Source: Lachnospiraceae bacterium
GTDB taxonomy: Bacteria; Bacillota; Clostridia; Lachnospirales; Lachnospiraceae
Length of the DNA stretch: 5,108 nucleotides
Assembly (NCBI GenBank): GCA_017437205.1
Contig: JAFSBP010000269.1
Span: 1 to 5,108, forward strand
Reading direction: 5' to 3'
The notes below the pieces were generated by a model. That model was not told the DNA's origin. It saw only the letters and a program-made list of their open reading frames with translations, and did no database searches. Positions within the stretch are counted from its first letter, which is position 1. Each line of letters begins with the position of its first letter. Shown piece after piece: positions 1 to 5,108 of this stretch. The translations under genes and the position numbers were made by a program.

Positions 1-449
1 AGAACCCATCGGGTATTATACAGGTGTAAAAATTTTACATTGACAATGTATCTGGGGATTAATCCCGCATTCAAAAACATGGTCAGCACGAAGAATATGG
101 TTACGATTCCCTTCGCACTGAAGGTATTTCTGCTCAACGGATATGCCGCCAGCATGGTAACCACAACACCCAGCACCGTTCCCACTACCGTATACCAGAT
201 CGTGTTGTAGTAGTAGCGATAAAGCTGACTATCATTCAGAACCGTTTTTATGGCAGTAAAGTCAATTCCTTTGGGAAACAACACCACGTCTCCGGCTGCC
301 GCTCTGTACGGATCACTGATCGCCATACTAAACACATAGATCAGGGGGTATAGGGTAACAACCAAAATCACGAGAACCAGAATCTTTATGATAAGCCCGA
401 ATACCTTGTCATCCATGCCCTGTTTAATTTTATTTTTATTTTTTTTCAT
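1..449 (-). CDS. LplC/YtcP-type sugar ABC transporter permease, partial (C-terminus outside the window)
   Basis: Inner-membrane permease subunit of a CUT1-type carbohydrate importer, pairing with the LplB-type permease encoded just upstream. Only the first 149 codons are visible; the reading frame is open to the window edge. The protein starts with a Lys/Asn-rich cytosolic stretch, then a membrane segment at about residues 17-40, a soluble loop containing FPKGID (about 58-63), and two more membrane segments at about 82-103 and 114-128. The stretch AGLIPRYIVNVKFLHLYNTRW (about 128-148) matches the GGLIPTYLLxxxLGLLNTxW signature I know from the LplC/YtcP family. The EAA loop that contacts the ATPase would lie beyond the edge. 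The ATG at 449 is preceded by GAGGTGG at a good distance. This site overlaps the TGA of the preceding gene, leaving a 10-base gap, so translation of the two permeases is probably coupled. The family is clear; the transported sugar is unknown. Confidence 0.93.
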   Translation of the reverse strand, partial: MKKNKNKIKQGMDDKVFGLIIKILVLVILVVTLYPLIYVFSMAISDPYRAAAGDVVLFPKGIDFTAIKTVLNDSQLYRYYYNTIWYTVVGTVLGVVVTMLAAYPLSRNTFSAKGIVTIFFVLTMFLNAGLIPRYIVNVKFLHLYNTRWV

Positions 450-459
450 CTGCACCACC

Positions 460-1404
460 TCACCACAAAGACGTCTCTGATATCTTTCTGCTCACCTTAT
501 TTGCAGTAACCAGAACGACCAGATTTACAACGGAATCCATAAGTCCTATCGCTGTGGACAGGGAACTCTTTCCTTCCATAATTCCAACGCGATAAGAATA
601 GGTAGAAATCATATCTGACACTTCATAGATTGCGGGTGAGTACATCAACAGGGCCTTTTCATACCCCACGGACAAGATGTTACCCAATCGCAGGATAAAC
701 ATCGTGATAACGGTGGGCGCAATACAGGGCACGGTAATCCTAAGCATACACTTCCAGCGATTAGCTCCGTCCATCCTGGCCGCCTCATATAATCCGGGAT
801 CAATTCCCGAAATCGCCGCCGTATACACAAGGGAAGAAAAGCCCGCTCCCGCCCAGATGCCGGAACCGATGTAAAGGGTGTAATACCAGTCTTTGCTGAC
901 CATAAAATTGATCGGCTGTTTTCCCAGAGCAACAAGTGCCTGGTTGACGATTCCTCCATCGACCGAAAACATGGTTTTCAACATTGCCACAATAACCACG
1001 GTGGAGATAAAATGTGGAAGTAAGCTGACACTGTTGACGAGATTTCTAAACCGGAGATTAGTAATCTCATTAAAAATCAGGGCGATGATAATTCCCATCG
1101 GGAATGAAAAAACGATGCTTCGCAAACTGATTGCCAGCGTATTTCGGATATAACGCCAGGCAAAGGGGTTTTTAAAGAACATCTGAAACCATTTAAACCC
1201 TACCCATCTGCTCTCCGGACTGATAAACGGATCTCCCAATTTATAGTCCTGGAAAGCAATTGCGATACCGAACAGTGGGAAATAGTTGAACAGCAAGAAC
1301 TTTGCAATCGGGATCACCAGCATCACCCAAAACGGCAACTGTCTCTTAACCCGATCCCATGTGCTCAGCTTATTCAACGGCTGCTTCTCCTTCTTCTTTT
1401 TCAT
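460..1404 (-). CDS. LplB-type sugar ABC transporter permease
   Basis: Membrane subunit of a CUT1-type ABC importer for oligosaccharides (LplB/YteP-like, BPD_transp_1 fold); full length at 314 residues, normal for the family. After a Lys-rich N-terminus the first membrane segment is at about residues 24-50, ending in the family-typical YFPLFGIAIAFQDYK. Further hydrophobic segments lie at about 90-112, 127-145, 174-200, 229-245 and 285-302. The EAA motif that docks on the ATPase is intact: EAARMDGANRWK begins at E207 and continues to P230. The ATG at 1404 has GGGAGG five bases upstream. The gene lies 24 bases after the oxidoreductase-like gene and 10 bases before the second permease, all on the minus strand, which indicates one operon. 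No ATPase gene is seen; many LplBC-type systems in Firmicutes share an ATPase encoded elsewhere, so its absence here is not surprising. The substrate cannot be told from the permease alone. Confidence 0.96.
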   Translation of the reverse strand: MKKKKEKQPLNKLSTWDRVKRQLPFWVMLVIPIAKFLLFNYFPLFGIAIAFQDYKLGDPFISPESRWVGFKWFQMFFKNPFAWRYIRNTLAISLRSIVFSFPMGIIIALIFNEITNLRFRNLVNSVSLLPHFISTVVIVAMLKTMFSVDGGIVNQALVALGKQPINFMVSKDWYYTLYIGSGIWAGAGFSSLVYTAAISGIDPGLYEAARMDGANRWKCMLRITVPCIAPTVITMFILRLGNILSVGYEKALLMYSPAIYEVSDMISTYSYRVGIMEGKSSLSTAIGLMDSVVNLVVLVTANKVSRKISETSLW

Positions 1405-1428
1405 AAATGCCTCCCATCTTTCAACTCT

Positions 1429-2688
1429 TTAGTCCTCATCAATGCCCATTACCAATTTTCTGTACAGCTCCCACTGCTCTTCTGTAGGTGCAAAGTCCTT
1501 CTTTGAACAGCAGGGCAACGTGGGCGCTTCACCGTTGGGGCCGGGATAAGGGGTCAGATAGTCATTCTCCCACTTTTTCCGGTCTTCCTCGCATCTGAAA
1601 TCCGGAATATCATAAGGCTGACCGCCCTCCAGCATGGAACGGTGTGCCAGCATACCAACAGAAGCCATCGTAACCGCAGAATATACATCGAAGGGGAACT
1701 CAGGCTGCTTGCCTTCTGCAATGCACTCCAAAAACTTGCGAACAACGATGAAATCTCCACCGCCATGCCCGGTTTTGGTGATCAGTGCCTCATCCTTATC
1801 ATTCCATGAAGGGGTATACAGCTGCTCCGTTGCAGCTCCCGCAGGAAGAGACCAGGGATTATAGCGAAGCATTACCTTCTCCTTCATGCCACGCACACTC
1901 TCCACCTGTCCTTCCGTTCCGCACACGCGATAGGAAGAGTGGTGTCCACCGAATCCTGCCGTTCCCGTCACGCGGAAAATCGAACCGTCATCGTTCTGGG
2001 TGACAACGATAGCTACACGGTCTCCGTTTTGTATCGCAGTGGGATAAGCACCCTCGATCGGTGCGAATACGGCATACGCGCTGACTCTCTTCGGCGTCGC
2101 TCCGGTCGCATGCATGACCGGACCGAGGGAGTGATTAATGTAGTAAGTTCTCGGATTATAATTTCTCCAGTGCTCAGGGAACGGAAACAGTGCCTTTCTT
2201 CCCTTTATGCTTGCAGGATCAAAGGGGTGGTTGTACTCTCCCTCCGCATAGAGAATCTTACCCAGCGTTCCGCCCTCGCATACTCTCTTGATCTCGCGGG
2301 TAACCAGTGCGTGGGGATAATTTTCGCCAAGCATATAAATTGCGTTGCTTTTTTCTGCCGCGCGAACAAGAGCTACGCCCTCTGCCATAGTTCCGTTACT
2401 TGCGCACTCGGAAAGAACATGAATTCCCTTTTCCAAGCATTTGATCGCATAAGGTGCGTGAAACGGGAAAAAGTTAGCAATGATCACGCCATCCATGGGG
2501 TGCTCAATAAATTTATCAAAATCATCATATGTAGCAGTGTTCTCTCCGAAGGTGGCTACTGCTTTCTCCAGCTTCTCCTTGTTCGTGTCGCAAACAGCAA
2601 CAACATCAGCGCCCGCAAGCATCACGCTCTTTCCCAGTGCTGCACCTCTTCCGACGCCGAAAATTCCGATTTTTAACTTTTTCATCAT
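1429..2688 (-). CDS. Gfo/Idh/MocA-family protein with GH109-like features, EKP motif absent
   Basis: Cytosolic NAD(P)-binding sugar-modifying enzyme, first gene of the transport operon. Numbered from the chosen start (419 residues), the Rossmann part opens with GIFGVGRG (residues 8-15), and D34 in AVCDTN ends the second strand. The position of the usual EKP motif reads SECAS (E94, C95, A96), so the lysine needed in classical family dehydrogenases is missing. Later stretches recall GH109 NAD-dependent N-acetylgalactosaminidases: LGEN (E122, N123), AEGEYNHP (149-155), INHSLGPV (184-191) and GHGGGDF (307-313, H308, D312). This resemblance is from memory, not from an alignment. The C-terminal tail of about 45 residues is rich in Glu/Lys and contains a Cys pair (393-394). 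The frame is open to an ATG at 2694, but that codon touches the AAGGAGG site. The ATG at 2688, six bases away, fits better, and the ATG at 2685 is also possible. It could be a glycosidase, a dehydrogenase or an epimerase-like enzyme; the fold is certain and the reaction is not. Confidence 0.92.
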   Translation of the reverse strand: MMKKLKIGIFGVGRGAALGKSVMLAGADVVAVCDTNKEKLEKAVATFGENTATYDDFDKFIEHPMDGVIIANFFPFHAPYAIKCLEKGIHVLSECASNGTMAEGVALVRAAEKSNAIYMLGENYPHALVTREIKRVCEGGTLGKILYAEGEYNHPFDPASIKGRKALFPFPEHWRNYNPRTYYINHSLGPVMHATGATPKRVSAYAVFAPIEGAYPTAIQNGDRVAIVVTQNDDGSIFRVTGTAGFGGHHSSYRVCGTEGQVESVRGMKEKVMLRYNPWSLPAGAATEQLYTPSWNDKDEALITKTGHGGGDFIVVRKFLECIAEGKQPEFPFDVYSAVTMASVGMLAHRSMLEGGQPYDIPDFRCEEDRKKWENDYLTPYPGPNGEAPTLPCCSKKDFAPTEEQWELYRKLVMGIDED

Positions 2689-2694
2689 TTTCAT

Positions 2695-2701
2695 CCTCCT
2701 T
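2695..2701 (-). promoter_or_regulatory. Shine-Dalgarno site that decides the start of the Gfo/Idh/MocA-family gene
   Basis: Read on the minus strand this is AAGGAGG, a near-perfect ribosome binding site. Three in-frame ATG codons follow, at 2694, 2688 and 2685, with spacers of 0, 6 and 9 bases. The first is too close to be used efficiently, so the real start is most likely 2688 or 2685. Confidence 0.8.
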
Positions 2702-2763
2702 AATCTGTGTTATATAAAAAACCAACTAAATATTGCCTCATGATGCATACTTGTTATATGCTT

Positions 2764-2792
2764 ATTTTATTAAAATTGCACTAGAGTATCAA
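2764..2792 (-). promoter_or_regulatory. Predicted sigma-A promoter of the transport operon
   Basis: On the minus strand the -35 box is TTGATA (2792-2787) and the -10 box is TAAAAT (2769-2764), separated by exactly 17 bases; each box matches consensus at five of six positions. Transcription would start near 2757, giving a leader of roughly 65-70 bases before the ATG of the oxidoreductase-like gene. The spacing and the position ahead of the first gene of the operon make this the best candidate in the region. Confidence 0.65.
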
Positions 2793-2833
2793 TATAAATA
2801 ATCCATGACTTTATCGAAAATAGTTAGAGACCA
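2793..2833. promoter_or_regulatory. Candidate operator region between the two divergent promoters
   Basis: These 41 AT-rich bases lie between the -35 boxes of the two divergent promoters. An AraC-family activator encoded next door would be expected to bind around here, next to the -35 elements. I see no clear pair of direct repeats that would mark the half-sites, so this call rests on position only. Confidence 0.3.
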
Positions 2834-2862
2834 TTGCATATTTGGGGAGATTGAATTATAAT
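2834..2862 (+). promoter_or_regulatory. Predicted sigma-A promoter of the AraC-family regulator gene
   Basis: TTGCAT (2834-2839) is followed after exactly 17 bases by a perfect TATAAT (2857-2862). Transcription would start near 2869, leaving a leader of about 57 bases before the regulator's ATG at 2926. No other terminator or promoter of this quality is seen on the plus strand down to 4545, so the metallo-hydrolase and deacetylase genes may also be read from here. Confidence 0.72.
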
Positions 2863-2925
2863 CAATTAATGTAAGGGAATAATGAGAGCGACCAAAAACA
2901 ATGTTAATAAAAATGGGGGAATCTT

Positions 2926-3723
2926 ATGGCAAGTAAAAACATCTGTAAATTTGTAACATCCGCAACATATGACCGCATTGAAATCTGCAACTTTATCTAC
3001 GAAACAAATCCCGAGAGCATGACACAAAAGCGGGTCTCCCCAGAACACCGCATGTTTCTTGTCGTTCAGGGCTCAGGCACACTATCCATCAACGACAACC
3101 GCTTTCCTCTTTCCTCCGGACATCTGTTTTTTATCTTTCAGGGAGAAACCTACGTCGTAGATTCTCCGGATTCCCTGGAATATATGTATATCAGCTTTAC
3201 CGGTACCCGATCAGATGAACTTTTTCGTCGTTTTGGCATTAGTTCCTCATTCCGCTTTTTCTATGGTTTTGACGGACTCATTCCCATGTGGAAGACTTCG
3301 CTATTCCGCACATTAGAGATGAACGTTGACCTCGCGGCGGAAAGCGTCCTGCTGCATTCATTCTCCAAGTTTACGATGCTGGATGCCGCCGATATCAGCA
3401 TCATCCAGCAAATCATCTCCCAAACAGAGGATGACTTTACCGATCCAGATCTCTCTCTGACAGTCATCGCACAGGATCTTGGCTACAACCCCAAATACCT
3501 GTCTCATCTCTTTAAAGATAAGTACGGAATCAGTTATTCCGAATATTTGCGAAACAAGCGTCTTGAATATGCCATCTCTCTGTTTGACCACGGGATTGAT
3601 TCCGTCAAGAATGTGGCTCTCCTTTCCGGGTTCCGTGATCCGCTTTATTTTTCATCTGTATTTAAAAAATCTATTGGTATGTCTCCTACAGACTACAAAG
3701 CCAAAACTAACGGTACTTCTTAA
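2926..3723 (+). CDS. AraC-family transcriptional regulator with cupin-like sensor domain
   Basis: DNA-binding regulator, probably the local switch for the locus. The protein has 265 residues in the usual two-part layout. Residues about 40-93 are a small beta-rich cupin-like sensor (LVVQGSGTLSINDNRF, then LSSGHLFFIFQGETY), which would bind a sugar or sugar derivative. Residues about 165-260 hold the paired helix-turn-helix domain: the first at about 175-200 (LSLTVIAQDLGYNPKYLSHL) followed by FKDKYGISYSEYLRNKRLEYA, the second at about 225-258 (VKNVALLSGFRDPLYFSSVF, then KKSIGMSPTDY), the standard AraC/XylS signature. The ATG at 2926 has GGGGGA five bases upstream. The gene diverges from the transport operon across about 237 bases and is followed after 54 bases by the metallo-hydrolase gene with no terminator between, so it probably controls both sides. 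Most such regulators activate sugar-uptake genes; the effector is unknown. Confidence 0.95.
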   Translation: MASKNICKFVTSATYDRIEICNFIYETNPESMTQKRVSPEHRMFLVVQGSGTLSINDNRFPLSSGHLFFIFQGETYVVDSPDSLEYMYISFTGTRSDELFRRFGISSSFRFFYGFDGLIPMWKTSLFRTLEMNVDLAAESVLLHSFSKFTMLDAADISIIQQIISQTEDDFTDPDLSLTVIAQDLGYNPKYLSHLFKDKYGISYSEYLRNKRLEYAISLFDHGIDSVKNVALLSGFRDPLYFSSVFKKSIGMSPTDYKAKTNGTS

Positions 3724-3777
3724 TCTATATCTTGAACGATTCAAAACTTTATTTAATATTAAAGGAGTGTATTCATT

Positions 3778-4545
3778 ATGTATGAACGAAAAAAATTCAA
3801 CCATCTTTGGGATTCCAAAATGGATCCCTTTCGCATTGCGGGAAATGTTTACTTTGTAGGAACATTTCAGGCCTCATCCCATCTCATTGACACCGGCGAC
3901 GGTCTTATTCTCATTGACACCGGTTATCTGGACAGTTTTTTCTTAGTGATCCATTCGATTCATGCGTTGGGATTCGATCCTAAGGATGTGAAGTACATCA
4001 TTAACACCCACTGGCATTACGATCATACCGAAGCGACCGCTGCCATGACCGCACTTTGCGGTGCAAAAACACTCATTGGTCGCGACGATTATGACAAGGC
4101 GCTTCGCTACTTCACCCCTGACATCTGCGTGAAGGACGGAGATACCCTTTCTCTTGGCAATACAACCATCACCTTCATGGAAACTCCCGGACACACAAAG
4201 GGAACCATTTCTCTCTTCTTCAATACCGAGGAAAACGGTAAGACTTACCGCGTGGGAATGTTCGGTGGTGCCGGAGCAAACACACTGGCCAAGGACAGCT
4301 TTGACTATGAGGGCTGTCGTGAGGGATATCTCAATTCCCTCAATCGACTTCGCGGCGAAAAGGTGGATATTTTTATCGGAAATCATGTCTGGAACAACGA
4401 CACCTACGAAAAAGGAAAACTTCTCTTAGAAACCGGAGAAAACCGCTTTTTTGATGCAGGGATTTGGGGAACGTTCCTGGATTTCTGTGAAGAACGTCTG
4501 AATAAGGTGATTGCCGCAGAGCAGGAGGAAACTCAAAATGTCTAG
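3778..4545 (+). CDS. MBL-fold metallo-hydrolase with subclass-B3-like metal ligands
   Basis: Cytosolic metal-dependent hydrolase of 255 residues; no signal peptide or membrane segment. The MBL core is complete. SSHLIDTGDGLILIDTG (residues 33-49) forms the early strands, and THWHYDH (77-83) gives the HxHxDH zinc motif: H78, H80, D82, H83. H139 in TPGHT is the next ligand. VDIFIGNHVWN (196-206) places H203 where B3 metallo-beta-lactamases have their last histidine. Where many glyoxalase- or lactonase-type members have a bridging Asp, this protein has MFGGAG (161-166). The ATG at 3778 is preceded by AAAGGAG about ten bases away. The gene sits 54 bases after the regulator, and its end overlaps the deacetylase start by 8 bases, so it probably acts in the same sugar pathway. 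Lactonase, esterase or another ester/amide hydrolase activity is possible. The genomic setting argues against an antibiotic-resistance role, although the fold alone cannot exclude it. Confidence 0.92.
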   Translation: MYERKKFNHLWDSKMDPFRIAGNVYFVGTFQASSHLIDTGDGLILIDTGYLDSFFLVIHSIHALGFDPKDVKYIINTHWHYDHTEATAAMTALCGAKTLIGRDDYDKALRYFTPDICVKDGDTLSLGNTTITFMETPGHTKGTISLFFNTEENGKTYRVGMFGGAGANTLAKDSFDYEGCREGYLNSLNRLRGEKVDIFIGNHVWNNDTYEKGKLLLETGENRFFDAGIWGTFLDFCEERLNKVIAAEQEETQNV

Positions 4546-5108
4546 ACTCTTTATGAATTTTCCCAGCGGACGGAAAAAGGCTTTGACACTCAGCTATGAT
4601 GACGGTGTCGAGCAGGATATTCGGCTGCTCGACATTATGAAAAAAAACAGGTTGAAGGGAACCTTTAACCTGAATAGCGGTCTCTTTGTCCCCGAAGACC
4701 ACGAATGGCCTTCTGGACAGATTAGCCGGCGAATGAGCCGGCTTAATTGCATAGACGTCTTCAAGGACAGCGGAATGGAAATTGCCGTACACGGTCTCAC
4801 CCATCCGTTCATGGAACAGCTTCCCACAAATCTGTGTACTTATGAGGTGCTGCAGGATCGCGTCAATCTGGAAAAAGCATTTGGAACCATTGTGAGAGGG
4901 TTGGCCTATCCCTTCGGAACCTACAATGACGAGGTTGTTGCATCGCTCAAGCATTGCGGGATCGTCTATGCACGGACAACCCTCTCTACAGAAAAATTTG
5001 ACATTCCTTCGGATTGGCTTAAACTTCACCCAACCTGTCACCACAATAATCCCAGACTGATGGAACTGGCAAAGAAATTTGTCTCCATGTCCACTAACAG
5101 AGGTCCTC
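4538..5108 (+). CDS. Polysaccharide deacetylase (NodB homology domain), partial (C-terminus outside the window)
   Basis: Metal-dependent carbohydrate esterase family 4-type deacetylase, removing acetyl groups from a sugar or oligosaccharide. The first 190 codons are visible and the frame is open to the edge. Motif 1 is TLSYDDG (residues 17-23; D21 likely base, D22 metal ligand). Motif 2 is HGLTH (H85, H89 metal ligands). Motif 3 appears as AYPFGTYN (123-130), with Ala in place of the usual Arg. HPTCHH (164-169) may supply a later catalytic histidine. There is no signal peptide or membrane segment, so the enzyme should act inside the cell, unlike exported peptidoglycan or chitin deacetylases. 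The ATG at 4538 has AGGAGG nine bases upstream, inside the metallo-hydrolase gene; the two genes overlap by 8 bases (shared ATGTCTAG). An ATG at codon 6 (4553) is a weaker alternative. Substrate unknown; an imported acetylated sugar fits the context. Confidence 0.93.
   Translation, partial: MSRLFMNFPSGRKKALTLSYDDGVEQDIRLLDIMKKNRLKGTFNLNSGLFVPEDHEWPSGQISRRMSRLNCIDVFKDSGMEIAVHGLTHPFMEQLPTNLCTYEVLQDRVNLEKAFGTIVRGLAYPFGTYNDEVVASLKHCGIVYARTTLSTEKFDIPSDWLKLHPTCHHNNPRLMELAKKFVSMSTNRGP

Noticed and set aside
1939..2676. A 245-codon open frame on the plus strand opposite the Gfo/Idh/MocA-family gene
   Set aside because: It is the antisense shadow of a clearly recognisable protein family, has no family resemblance of its own, and no convincing ribosome binding site was noticed.
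2695..2925. Riboswitch or structured RNA leader in the intergenic region
   Set aside because: Both predicted leaders are under about 70 bases and AT-rich, with no extended pairing or known riboswitch core visible.
3731..3746. Catabolite-repression (cre) site at the CG-centred inverted repeat
   Set aside because: It fails the cre pattern at several fixed positions on both sides of the central CG.
3732..3759. Possible promoter TTGAAC-16-TAATAT ahead of the metallo-hydrolase gene
   Set aside because: Each box matches consensus at only four of six positions, and the predicted start near 3766 would fall within the gene's ribosome binding site.
3724..3777. Rho-independent terminator after the regulator gene
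   Set aside because: The only inverted repeat has five-base AT-rich arms and no following run of T, too weak for a terminator.
3943..4386. A 147-codon minus-strand frame inside the metallo-hydrolase gene
   Set aside because: It lies opposite the zinc-binding motifs of the metallo-hydrolase and shows no recognisable family features.
4373..5044. A 223-codon minus-strand frame opposite the deacetylase gene
   Set aside because: The plus strand carries intact NodB motifs across the same stretch; the minus-strand translation shows no recognisable domain and is an antisense shadow.

Overview
The window looks like part of a carbohydrate-uptake and processing locus from a low-to-mid-GC Gram-positive anaerobe, most likely a gut or rumen Clostridia (Lachnospiraceae-like). 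This rests on strong AGGAGG-type ribosome binding sites, sigma-A-like promoters, LplB/LplC-type sugar permeases, and a deacetylase and a metallo-hydrolase of the kind I associate with that family. The taxonomic guess is an inference from gene style; there is no marker gene.

Layout. Two gene groups diverge from an AT-rich control region at about 2695-2925. The minus-strand group, in transcription order, is: a Gfo/Idh/MocA-fold oxidoreductase-like protein (2688-1429), an LplB-type ABC permease (1404-460) and the first half of an LplC-type ABC permease (449-1, cut by the window edge). The gaps are only 24 and 10 bases, and no terminator is visible, so these three look like one operon. Its sugar-binding lipoprotein is not in view. 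The plus-strand group is: an AraC-family regulator with a cupin-like sensor (2926-3723), an MBL-fold metallo-hydrolase (3778-4545) and a NodB-type polysaccharide deacetylase (4538 to the end, cut by the edge). The hydrolase and deacetylase overlap by 8 bases and are probably translationally coupled.

Control. Each direction has a good promoter: TTGCAT-17-TATAAT for the regulator on the plus strand, and TTGATA-17-TAAAAT for the transport operon on the minus strand. The 41 bases between the two -35 boxes are the natural place for the AraC-type protein to bind and control both groups.

How the parts may fit. An oligosaccharide enters through the LplBC-type transporter. It is then worked on in the cytosol by the Gfo/Idh/MocA-like enzyme, the metallo-hydrolase and the deacetylase, none of which shows an export signal. 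The Gfo/Idh/MocA-like enzyme lacks the usual EKP motif and recalls the NAD-dependent GH109 glycosidases. Together with the deacetylase, this suggests an acetylated or N-acetylated sugar, but the substrate cannot be read from the sequence. I see no mobile element, CRISPR array, RNA gene or broken gene. Most of the window is ordinary accessory metabolism; the less usual features are the EKP-less enzyme and the hydrolase/deacetylase pair.
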